From: Lachnospiraceae bacterium | GTDB taxonomy: Bacteria; Bacillota; Clostridia; Lachnospirales; Lachnospiraceae | Assembly: GCA_009774245.1 (NCBI GenBank) | Contig: VSNM01000163.1 | Location: 1 to 5,368, forward strand | Direction of reading: 5' to 3' | Length of the DNA stretch: 5,368 bases | Shown: piece by piece, positions 1 through 5,132 of the stretch | Numbering within the stretch: position 1 is the stretch's first letter | Layout: the number at the start of each line of letters is the position of its first letter | Notes under the pieces: generated by a model | What the model was told of the DNA's origin: nothing | The model's input: only the letters and a program-made list of their open reading frames with translations | The model's database searches: none | Position numbers and translations under genes: made by a program

Positions 1-167
1 TGCTGCGACAGCATTTTGGGTGTCGCTTTCGGGATCATGCGCTGCAGCTCCATGTAGTGGAGCGGTTTTTCTATCAGGTACCAGAGGATGAGGGGCTTGT
101 ATTTCCCGCCGATCAAAAACAGCGTGGCCTCCACCGGGCAGTTAAACTGGTCTTTTGAATATTCCAT
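1..167 (-). CDS. HxlR-family winged-helix transcriptional regulator (partial, N-terminal part)
   Basis: The gene reads leftward from an ATG at 167 and runs off the window at position 1, so only about 55 N-terminal residues are visible. They begin MEYSKDQFNCPVEATL and continue LIGGKYKPLILWYL, then a stretch ending PKATPKMLSQ. The CPVE...LIGGKWKPLIL pattern and the T-K-M-L-(S/T)-Q recognition-helix start are hallmarks of the HxlR/MarR-like winged-helix family, which usually has 100-130 residues and binds DNA as a dimer. Cys10 sits at the conserved N-terminal cysteine used for thiol-based quinone, aldehyde or diamide sensing in YodB and HypR-type members, so redox sensing is plausible but inferred. 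A good ribosome binding site (AGGAGAGG, 177-184 complement) lies 9 nt before the start. The gene is divergent from a nitroreductase, a common arrangement in which the regulator represses both genes. The true inducer is unknown. Confidence 0.9.
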   Translation of the reverse strand, partial: MEYSKDQFNCPVEATLFLIGGKYKPLILWYLIEKPLHYMELQRMIPKATPKMLSQ

Positions 168-198
168 TATCTGTATCCTCTCCTTTTTATAGCTACCC

Positions 199-221
199 TT
201 TTGGGAAGTATCTACCCAAAA
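199..221. promoter_or_regulatory. Inverted repeat, candidate HxlR operator 1
   Basis: TTTTGGG (199-205) and CCCAAAA (215-221) form a perfect 7-bp inverted repeat with a 9-bp centre, and CCCTTTTGGG at 196-205 is a second small palindrome overlapping it. It lies 32-54 bp upstream of the hxlR-type start codon, where it would overlap the leftward promoter. The following AAAAAGTGC...CTTGCA stretch resembles, from memory, conserved spacers in other divergent HxlR/oxidoreductase pairs. Binding is inferred from position and symmetry only. Confidence 0.5.
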
Positions 222-230
222 AGTGCATTC

Positions 231-258
231 TTGCAGAATTTCTGTATCCTGCTAAAAT
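231..258 (+). promoter_or_regulatory. Candidate promoter for the nitroreductase gene
   Basis: TTGCAG (231-236) and TAAAAT (253-258) are separated by 16 bp. The -10 matches the sigma-A consensus at five of six positions; the -35 matches only the TTG. A start of transcription near 265 would fall inside the palindrome at 262-276 and give a leader of about 50 nt. An alternative -10, TACAAT at 290-295, lacks a good -35 and would start transcription almost at the ribosome binding site. Confidence 0.4.
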
Positions 259-261
259 TTA

Positions 262-276
262 GGTCAACGGTTGACC
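262..276. promoter_or_regulatory. Perfect 15-bp palindrome, candidate operator 2
   Basis: GGTCAAC (262-268), a central G, and GTTGACC (270-276) make a perfect palindrome with 7-bp arms. It sits between the divergent genes and overlaps the predicted transcription start of the nitroreductase. A dimeric regulator such as the adjacent HxlR protein is the obvious candidate ligand. The arms also contain TTGACC on both strands, so either could serve as a -35 element. Function is inferred from symmetry and location. Confidence 0.55.
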
Positions 277-316
277 AACACGTTCAGTATACAATAGAAA
301 GAGAGGATTTGCCACT

Positions 317-835
317 ATGGATTTTATCGAAATTGCAAAGAAGCGTTATTCCGTCCGGGGATATAAGGACAGAAAGGTGGAGGAAGAAAAGCTGCAAAAG
401 ATTCTGGAGGCCGCCCATGTTGCGCCGACAGCAGCCAATCTCCAGCCCGTCCGCCTGATTGTTGTGCAGAGCAGTGAGGGGCTTGCGAAGATTGGGAAAG
501 GGGCGAACCTTTACGGAGCGCCGTTGGCGGTCATCGTCTGCGCTGACCACGGAAAGGCATGGGTGCGCCCGTTTGATAAGAAGCAGACCGCCGACATAGA
601 TGCCTCCATATTGACAGACCACATGATGCTGCAGGCAACGGAATTAGGGCTCGGCTCCGTGTGGATATGTTATTTCAAGCCGGATGTGATAAGCAGGGAG
701 TTCGGGCTGCCGGATGATCTGGAACCGGTCAATATCCTTGCAGTCGGGTATTCGGACGAGGAAGCGGCAGACCCGGAGCGCCACTCACAGACCCGCATTC
801 CGATGGAAGAACTGGTTTCTTACGAAACGGTATAG
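317..835 (+). CDS. FMN-dependent nitroreductase-family protein
   Basis: This encodes 172 residues, a normal size for short nitroreductase-family flavoproteins. Such enzymes bind FMN as cytoplasmic homodimers and use NAD(P)H to reduce nitro compounds, quinones or other electrophiles; the substrate here cannot be told from sequence. Supporting motifs are KKRYSVRGY (residues 8-16, the R-x-S-x-R phosphate and isoalloxazine contact region), APTAANLQP (36-44, the usual APSxxNxQPW segment), YGAPLAVIV (66-74) and ELGLGSVWI (109-117, the GLGSxWxG segment that closes the FMN site). The ATG at 317 is preceded by AGAGAGG (300-306). The gene is divergent from the HxlR regulator and shares a palindrome-rich spacer with it, suggesting induction by the stress that regulator senses. 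An FMN riboswitch and riboflavin importer follow, which fits the cofactor need. The family assignment is firm; the reaction is not. Confidence 0.92.
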   Translation: MDFIEIAKKRYSVRGYKDRKVEEEKLQKILEAAHVAPTAANLQPVRLIVVQSSEGLAKIGKGANLYGAPLAVIVCADHGKAWVRPFDKKQTADIDASILTDHMMLQATELGLGSVWICYFKPDVISREFGLPDDLEPVNILAVGYSDEEAADPERHSQTRIPMEELVSYETV

Positions 836-852
836 GCAGTTTTTTAACAACT

Positions 853-858
853 TAATAC
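853..858 (+). promoter_or_regulatory. Candidate -10 element for the riboswitch-ribU transcript
   Basis: TAATAC lies just before the P1 helix of the FMN aptamer, placing a transcription start near 863-866, close to the first aptamer base. No good -35 hexamer is visible 16-18 bp upstream (the region is the end of the nitroreductase gene), so the promoter may be weak, or the riboswitch may also be reached by readthrough from that gene. Confidence 0.3.
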
Positions 859-861
859 TGG

Positions 862-995
862 CATCTTCAGGGCAGGGTGAGATTCCCGATTGGCGGTATA
901 GTCCGCGAGCGTGAAAACGCAGGACTTGGCAGGCGTCCAAGTCAGGATTTGGTGAGATTCCAAAACCAACAGTATAGTCTGGATAGAAGAAGATA
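862..995 (+). ncRNA. FMN riboswitch aptamer (RFN element)
   Basis: The segment carries the recognisable RFN core: CAGGGTGAGATTCCCGA (873-889), GGCGGTATAGTCCGCGAGC (892-910), GGTGAGATTCC (951-961) and ACAGTATAGTCTGGAT (969-984). The closing P1 helix is ATCTTC (863-868) with GAAGAT (989-994). A variable hairpin is formed by GACTTGG (923-929) and CCAAGTC (937-943). These elements sense flavin mononucleotide and switch off riboflavin synthesis or uptake genes when FMN is plentiful. The gene downstream is a riboflavin importer subunit, as expected. The boundaries are estimated to within a few bases. Confidence 0.96.
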
Positions 996-1006
996 AGGCC
1001 GCATGG

Positions 1007-1031
1007 TACGAAAGATAAGCATTTTTTCGTA
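1007..1031 (+). other. Stem-loop in the riboswitch expression platform
   Basis: TACGAAA (1007-1013) pairs perfectly with TTTCGTA (1025-1031) across an 11-nt loop, between the FMN aptamer and the terminator. Its right arm overlaps bases (1029-1036, GTAT and GGTG) that could instead pair with ATAC (1066-1069) and CACC (1059-1062) of the terminator's left arm. It may therefore take part in the antitermination switch. The pairings are seen in the sequence; the switching role is inferred. Confidence 0.4.
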
Positions 1032-1056
1032 TGGTGTGTGCTGTCTGCAATTTTCT

Positions 1057-1095
1057 GGCACCTGAATACAAGATTTGGGTGCCTGTTTTATTTTT
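1057..1095 (+). terminator. Rho-independent terminator of the FMN riboswitch
   Basis: GGCACC (1057-1062) pairs with GGTGCC (1078-1083). The stem continues inward through two G-T wobbles and three A-T pairs (TGAAT 1063-1067 with ATTTG 1073-1077), leaving a 5-nt loop. A T-rich tail, TGTTTTATTTTT, follows at 1084-1095. The position between aptamer and start codon is that of a transcriptional-attenuation platform, so FMN binding should favour this hairpin and stop transcription before ribU. Confidence 0.85.
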
Positions 1096-1115
1096 ACGGA
1101 AGGGAGAAAATGTAT

Positions 1116-1760
1116 ATGAACAACAATACAAAGAAGATAACGACAACTGCCATGCTTGCGGCAATCGCTTATGTAGTAGTGGTGGTAGGGCGCATCCCGG
1201 TGGTGCTTTTTCTGAAATATGACCCGAAGGACATCATCATCACGCTGGGCGGGCTGATATGGGGGCCGCTGACATCCTTTATCGTATCGGTAATTGTGTC
1301 AATGATAGAGATGGTGACGATCAGTGAAAACGGGATTCTTGGGTGCATCATGAACATTGTGTCATCGTGTTCCTTTGCCTGCACGGCGGCGGTCATCTAT
1401 AAGAAAAAGCGGACATTGAAGGGAGCCGTCACAGGGCTGCTGGCCGGAAGCGTGGCAATGGTGCTGGTGATGATGCTGTGGAATTATCTGATAGCCCCTA
1501 TTTACATGGGATATCCCCGTGAAGCGGTTGCAAAGCTGCTGATCCCGGCATTCCTGCCATTCAATCTGTTAAAGGCGGGGCTAAATGCGGGATTCACATT
1601 CCTGCTTTATAAGCCGATCACTACGGCACTGCGCAGGACAGGGTATCTGTCGGATTCTGCCGTGGAGCAGAATAAAAAGCCGGTTGGTTTGTGGCTGTTT
1701 TTTGGGGCGGTCATCATCACCTGCATTTTGCTGATTCTGTCTCTGAATGGTGTTATATAG
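1116..1760 (+). CDS. ribU: Riboflavin ECF transporter substrate-binding (S) component RibU
   Basis: The product has 214 residues from the chosen ATG and is highly hydrophobic with about six membrane helices. It matches the RibU S component, which captures riboflavin at the cell surface and joins the shared EcfA-EcfA'-EcfT energising module. Seen motifs are AMLAA near residues 12-16 (the AxxxA-type contact with EcfT in helix 1), FLKYDPKDI in the first extracellular part, a glycine-rich GGLIWGP, NIVSSCSF, and PFNLLKAGLNAGFTFLLYK near the C-terminus, all typical of RibU. The FMN riboswitch just upstream confirms the assignment. AAGGGAG (1100-1106) lies 9 nt before ATG 1116 but only 3 nt before ATG 1110, so the second ATG is preferred; the first would add two residues. 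A longer in-frame start at 1038 would lie upstream of the terminator and is rejected. No energising-module genes are adjacent. Confidence 0.95.
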   Translation: MNNNTKKITTTAMLAAIAYVVVVVGRIPVVLFLKYDPKDIIITLGGLIWGPLTSFIVSVIVSMIEMVTISENGILGCIMNIVSSCSFACTAAVIYKKKRTLKGAVTGLLAGSVAMVLVMMLWNYLIAPIYMGYPREAVAKLLIPAFLPFNLLKAGLNAGFTFLLYKPITTALRRTGYLSDSAVEQNKKPVGLWLFFGAVIITCILLILSLNGVI

Positions 1761-1794
1761 ATATATTGTTTTTGATTAAATGGTAAAATACTAC

Positions 1795-1851
1795 AAAAGA
1801 CAAACCGCCGCACTATGGCCATCATCCGCCATATGCGGCGGTCTGTCTTTT
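1795..1851 (+). terminator. Long terminator hairpin after ribU
   Basis: An 18-nt arm beginning AAAAGAC and ending CCGCCGCA (1795-1812) pairs with TGCGGCGG...GTCTTTT (1834-1851), with only one A-C mismatch. The loop itself folds as TATGGC (1814-1819) with GCCATA (1828-1833). The A-tract on one side and T-tract on the other suit termination in either direction. It lies 35 bp after the ribU stop and separates the flavin genes from the signalling operon. Confidence 0.8.
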
Positions 1852-2111
1852 CCGCAGGCAAGCCGGGCGGCCTGATAAGGGAAATTAGTTGGAAAGCGGG
1901 GGAATCAGAGTTAATATGCTTACACGGCGGTTTGCGTTTCCCCTATATCGGACGAATGGCGAAAAACTTTAGAGCTGATTTTGAAATTTCCGTACTGCAT
2001 TTATGCCTTTCACTCCATTTTATATGCCTTTCGTTCCCTGCATCCCAAAATAACAGAAAATCTGCCGATAAATTAAGTGACGGCTGAAACGGAAATCCGA
2101 GGTGATGAATT
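1852..2111 (+). other. Intergenic region upstream of the two-component operon, no convincing gene
   Basis: About 260 bp lie between the ribU terminator and the response regulator start. A 90-codon open frame crosses it from inside the terminator hairpin, but it has no ribosome binding site and no recognisable protein character. Two tiny frames were examined: 18 codons from 1916 and 16 codons from 2003. Neither has a well-placed binding site nor an AgrD-like layout. The notable content is the direct repeat at 2003-2032 and a weak -10-like TAAATT at 2069-2074. Confidence 0.6.
2003..2032 (+). promoter_or_regulatory. 9-bp direct repeat with 21-bp period, candidate LytTR binding site
   Basis: ATGCCTTTC occurs at 2003-2011 and again at 2024-2032, separated by exactly 12 bp. 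The similarity continues as ACTCC and GTTCC after each copy. LytTR-domain regulators such as AgrA and VirR bind pairs of about 9-bp direct repeats spaced at 21-22 bp, on one face of the helix. The site lies about 80 bp upstream of a LytTR regulator gene. A weak -10-like TAAATT (2069-2074) lacking a good -35 follows, as at activator-dependent promoters. Autoregulation is inferred; the repeat sequence itself does not match the AgrA or VirR consensus I know. Confidence 0.45.
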
Positions 2112-2828
2112 TTGAATATAGCAGTGGTCGATGATGAGGAAGCCATCAGGGAGCAGATTGGCGGATTCATAAAAAAATGGAATCCCGATTTTGACATAAG
2201 CGGTTTTACCACGGGGGAAGGACTGCTTGCGGAGGGAAAGGATTTTGACATGATCTTCCTCGACATACAGATGGAGGGCATAGGCGGCATTGAGGCGGCG
2301 AGGACTCTCCGGCAGTCCGGCGTGGATGCGGTGGTTATCTTCATCACGGGAATCAGGGAATATGTGTTTGAGGCTTTTGACGTCTCGGCATTCCACTACC
2401 TGCTAAAGCCCATTGAGGAACAGAAGTTCATGGAGGTGCTTGGCAGGGCGGAGGAGGAAGCCAGGAAAAGGAAGGGGCAGAAGGAGCGGCAGATATTCAT
2501 ACGGGCGAAGAACCGGGGGTATACGCTTAAACTAAATAGCATCCTGTATATTGAGAGCAGGGGGAAGAAGGTGGAGGTTCATACCACGGACATGGAGGAC
2601 ATTATAGAGTCCTATGCCACGATGGATGAACTGGAAGGGCAGTTTGGGGGTGGCTTTTACCGCTGCCACAGGGGATATCTGGTCAACATGGCGCACATAG
2701 CGAGGTATGACAGCGACAGCATCTTCCTTTCCAGCGGCGAGAAGGTTTACCTGACAAGGAAGAAGCATAATGAGTTTGTAAAGGCGTATATGTGGTATTT
2801 GCAGAATGGAGGGGTGTCCTGTGTATGA
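2112..2828 (+). CDS. LytTR-family response regulator (AgrA-like)
   Basis: The product has 238 residues in two domains. The receiver domain covers about residues 1-118: acidic pocket D7-D8, phosphoacceptor D51 in MIFLDIQM, switch T79 and conserved K99 in LLKP. The LytTR DNA-binding domain covers about residues 127-232, with FIRAKNRGY, ILYIES near its start and the characteristic FYRCHRGYLVNMAHI. It is a cytoplasmic transcription factor, presumably activated by the kinase encoded immediately after it. The start is a TTG at 2112: it gives the expected MNIAVVDDE beginning and has GAGGTGAT (2099-2106) 5 nt upstream. The nearby ATG at 2105 is out of frame and gives only 9 codons. The stop overlaps the kinase start by 8 nt, indicating translational coupling. 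Target genes are unknown, but its own operon is a likely one. Confidence 0.93.
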   Translation: MNIAVVDDEEAIREQIGGFIKKWNPDFDISGFTTGEGLLAEGKDFDMIFLDIQMEGIGGIEAARTLRQSGVDAVVIFITGIREYVFEAFDVSAFHYLLKPIEEQKFMEVLGRAEEEARKRKGQKERQIFIRAKNRGYTLKLNSILYIESRGKKVEVHTTDMEDIIESYATMDELEGQFGGGFYRCHRGYLVNMAHIARYDSDSIFLSSGEKVYLTRKKHNEFVKAYMWYLQNGGVSCV

Positions 2829-4293
2829 AGTGGTGAGCGGCCTGCTGGAAGTGTTTTCTGCCATGTTCCAGGGATACTGCCTGCAGTATTTCTTTGGGAG
2901 TTTTCTGGAAAGCAGGATACGGAACCGGCGGACAGGCGGGCTGGCAGCCGCAGTGCTGTATGGTGTTCTGCGGTTAGGGATGGGGTTTATCTTACCAAAG
3001 GGCTACACGAGTTTTTGGGTTTTCATAAGGTTGGCAGTGATTTTGTGCATCGTATCGATGATTGCGCTGGTGTTTTATAGGGTAGTTGGAAAGATAACTT
3101 TATTTCTTATAGTTACCTTTATGGCAGTGGGTGAAATGAGCGTTTTTCTTGCGCATATTTTTTTTGAATTAGCCAGTCATCTGTTCCGGCTGTGGGGCTG
3201 GTGCTTGGAAAATGGATATATTTCGCCATTGGAATTTTATAATCGTGTTATAAACATTATTACCATAGGAAACCAGATTTTGTTCCATGTAATTGGAGCA
3301 GTATTGCTTTATTTTACTATGAGAAGGATTGTGCAGGATTATCGGGAAAAGGACTATGCCGTCCACAGGACGGAGTTGCTGTTCATTCTCACACCGGGGC
3401 TGACCGGCCTGATGGTATGCACTTTACTGCGTATTACGATTGACACGGCGGAGAACGGTGTGCCGGAGACGCTGTATGACAGATATCCGTCTCTGATGGT
3501 CATAATGCCTGTTATCCTGCTGCTGTTACTATTCTCCGTTATGTTTGGGGTAAAACTCTTTCAGGACATGATCTGCTGGAACAGGGAAAAGAGCAGCCGG
3601 ATTATTCTGGAGAAACAGGTCAGCAGCCTGCAGGAGCATATGGGGGAGATGGAGCGCGTCTATTCCGGGATACGGGGGATGAGGCATGACATGAAGAATA
3701 CGATCTCCGTCATCATGCAGCTTGCAGCGGGGAAAGAGGAAGGACTGCAGGCATATCTGGAAGAACTGAGCCGGACGATGGACAGACTGGAATTCCGTTT
3801 TAAGACAGGGAATACGGTTGTGGATACCCTGCTGAATATGAAATACCATGAGATTGCAGGTACGGTGCCGGATCTGCGGATGGATGTGGATGGGCTGCAG
3901 TTCCCTGAAAAACTGTTCATCCAAAGCTATGATATCGGCATTGTTTTAGGGAATGCGGTGGACAATGCAATGGATGCGTGCCGGAAACTGAAAGCGAAAG
4001 AACCGGGCGAGGAAGCCTTTATCCGCATCAGTTCATTCCAAAAGAGGGAGCTGTTTTTCCTGAAAGTGGAGAACAGCTTTGACGGGAAGGTGGTGAGGAG
4101 ACCGCAGAATGAGTTCCCTGTGACGGACAAGGCGGACAGGGAGAATCATGGGATAGGGCTTATTAACATCAGAAGCACAGCGGAGAAATACCAGGGAACA
4201 ATGGATTTTAAGGTAAACGGCAGGGTGTTCATCCTGTCCGTGATGATGAAAAATGAAAGGAGAGAGGAAGATGGATTTCGGAGTAACAGGTAA
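2821..4293 (+). CDS. AgrC-like sensor histidine kinase with GHKL ATPase domain
   Basis: The product has 490 residues from a GTG at 2821. The N-terminal half has about seven hydrophobic segments (near residues 5-25, 40-58, 64-88, 91-118, 143-167, 184-207, 225-247) and should be the membrane sensor. A coiled linker (about 255-280) leads to the phosphoacceptor region GMRHDMKN with His289, the HPK10-type H-box of AgrC relatives. The catalytic domain has GNAVDNAMDAC (N-box, Asn378 and Asn382) and NHGIGLINI (G-box, about 443-451). It should phosphorylate the adjacent LytTR regulator. GGAGGGG (2808-2814) is 6 nt before the GTG; an in-frame ATG at 2806 lies upstream of that site and is rejected. The gene overlaps its neighbours on both sides (8 nt and 23 nt). 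The signal is unknown: AgrC relatives often sense peptides, but no agrB/agrD is visible. Bases 3061-3360 are clearly AT-richer than the rest. Confidence 0.92.
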   Translation: MYEVVSGLLEVFSAMFQGYCLQYFFGSFLESRIRNRRTGGLAAAVLYGVLRLGMGFILPKGYTSFWVFIRLAVILCIVSMIALVFYRVVGKITLFLIVTFMAVGEMSVFLAHIFFELASHLFRLWGWCLENGYISPLEFYNRVINIITIGNQILFHVIGAVLLYFTMRRIVQDYREKDYAVHRTELLFILTPGLTGLMVCTLLRITIDTAENGVPETLYDRYPSLMVIMPVILLLLLFSVMFGVKLFQDMICWNREKSSRIILEKQVSSLQEHMGEMERVYSGIRGMRHDMKNTISVIMQLAAGKEEGLQAYLEELSRTMDRLEFRFKTGNTVVDTLLNMKYHEIAGTVPDLRMDVDGLQFPEKLFIQSYDIGIVLGNAVDNAMDACRKLKAKEPGEEAFIRISSFQKRELFFLKVENSFDGKVVRRPQNEFPVTDKADRENHGIGLINIRSTAEKYQGTMDFKVNGRVFILSVMMKNERREEDGFRSNR

Positions 4294-5041
4294 ATTGGGA
4301 GGATACTATCTGGCGGAGCAGTACCGGAAGAATGCGGCAGGCAAGAGCGAGGGCGTGAGTTTTGCGGAACTTGCGGCGGCAAAAGCTGCGGAGCAGTCGG
4401 ATGTATCGGGAATGAGTTTTAAGGATATGTGGCAGGCGAGGTTTCCCGGAGCGTACTACCATACGGCAGATGCGTCCGATATTCCGCAGGGGGTATGGGA
4501 GAGGAATGATTTCCCATTTGAGAAATTTTTCCGTAATGATTTGGACGAATCCGCCGTGAATTGGAAACCGAATGGGGCGAATCCTGCGATGGATTCATCC
4601 GGGGTACAGTCAAGGCTCCACTCAATCGCCGGGCAGAAGTCGATTGTCGTGCCGCCGGAATTGGAAGAAAAAATGAAAAATGATCCGGCACTGGCAAAAC
4701 AGGTCATGGCTAGAGTGGAGAGTTTTATTGCAACAAACCAAGTACCCGGAAGGATATGCTCCCATCTGATTGTTTTGGATGAAAATGGGGAGATTGCACG
4801 TTTCCGGGCTTCCAGCCACGGTGGAAATATTACCGGTCCGACAGAAGAAGAAATGCGCCAGTTTGAGGCGGAGCAGGCGGCAAAGAAAAAAAGGCGTGAG
4901 GAATATGCCCGGCTGAATGAGGAGAGCGCCCTGAAACGCAGGCTGATGGAGCAGGAAACGGACGATAGATATTATAAGGACAGCATGACCAAAAAGGCGG
5001 TTTCGATTACAGCATATGAGGCGGCGGGCATTTTGAAGTAA
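4271..5041 (+). CDS. Uncharacterised soluble protein coupled to the sensor kinase gene
   Basis: The product has 256 residues with no signal peptide, membrane helix or catalytic motif I can identify. I do not know its function; it resembles uncharacterised Lachnospiraceae proteins. Seen from N to C: a Gly/Tyr-rich start (MDFGVTGKLGGYYLAEQY), an Ala-rich helix (31-42), an aromatic motif SFKDMWQARFPGAYYHT (49-65), a Trp/Asn-rich middle (WERNDFPFEKFF 77-88, NWKPNG 97-102), VVPPELEEKMKNDPALAKQV (126-145), a DENGEI strand-turn (170-175), a GGNITGP loop (184-190) and a highly charged, probably coiled helix (191-232). GGAG (4259-4262) is 8 nt before ATG 4271; the ATG at 4253 precedes that site and is rejected. 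The start lies inside the kinase gene (23-nt overlap), so its synthesis is probably coupled to the kinase, suggesting a role in the same signalling circuit. That link is inference. Confidence 0.85.
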   Translation: MDFGVTGKLGGYYLAEQYRKNAAGKSEGVSFAELAAAKAAEQSDVSGMSFKDMWQARFPGAYYHTADASDIPQGVWERNDFPFEKFFRNDLDESAVNWKPNGANPAMDSSGVQSRLHSIAGQKSIVVPPELEEKMKNDPALAKQVMARVESFIATNQVPGRICSHLIVLDENGEIARFRASSHGGNITGPTEEEMRQFEAEQAAKKKRREEYARLNEESALKRRLMEQETDDRYYKDSMTKKAVSITAYEAAGILK

Positions 5042-5049
5042 GGAAGATC

Positions 5050-5104
5050 ATGCCCGGACTTACCGCAAGGGGGCATAGGCGGCCCTGAATGACAGAGGGA
5101 CCGC
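5050..5104 (+). other. Two tandem stem-loops in the intercistronic spacer
   Basis: The 91-nt gap between the two unknown genes contains ATGCCC (5050-5055) pairing with GGGCAT (5071-5076). Two bases later GCGGCCCT (5079-5086) pairs with AGGG (5096-5099) and CCGC (5101-5104), with one bulged A. No T-tract follows, so these do not look like terminators. They end 10 nt before the next ribosome binding site and could act in mRNA processing, stability or translation control. The pairings are read directly; the role is inferred. Confidence 0.5.
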
Positions 5105-5132
5105 AGGTAAAATAAGAAGGAGGATGATTATT

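Noticed and set aside
284..622. A 112-codon minus-strand frame opposite the nitroreductase gene
   Set aside because: It is antisense to a clear gene, has no recognisable domain, and is explained as a shadow of the coding strand.
815..845. A small stem GTTTC/GAAAC followed by TTTTTT at the end of the nitroreductase gene, considered as a terminator
   Set aside because: The stem is only 5 bp, lies within the coding end, and the T-run begins 12 nt after it, too far for an intrinsic terminator.
1038..1115. A longer in-frame N-terminus for RibU starting at 1038
   Set aside because: It would include the riboswitch terminator as coding sequence and has no ribosome binding site; the good site at 1100-1106 fits ATG 1116.
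1795..1851. The long hairpin after ribU considered as a mobile miniature element
   Set aside because: There are no target-site duplications or second copies in the window, and its place just after a stop codon with A- and T-tracts fits a terminator.
1916..1972. An 18-codon frame beginning MLTRRF, considered as an AgrD-like peptide
   Set aside because: It has no cysteine or thiolactone-type core, no AgrD-like charged tail and a poorly spaced ribosome binding site.
1815..2087. A 90-codon plus-strand open frame between ribU and the response regulator gene
   Set aside because: It starts inside the loop of the terminator hairpin, has no ribosome binding site, and its translation shows no domain or consistent composition.
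5042..5110. The tandem hairpins considered as an operon-ending terminator
   Set aside because: No T-tract follows either stem, and a strong ribosome binding site and open frame come directly after.
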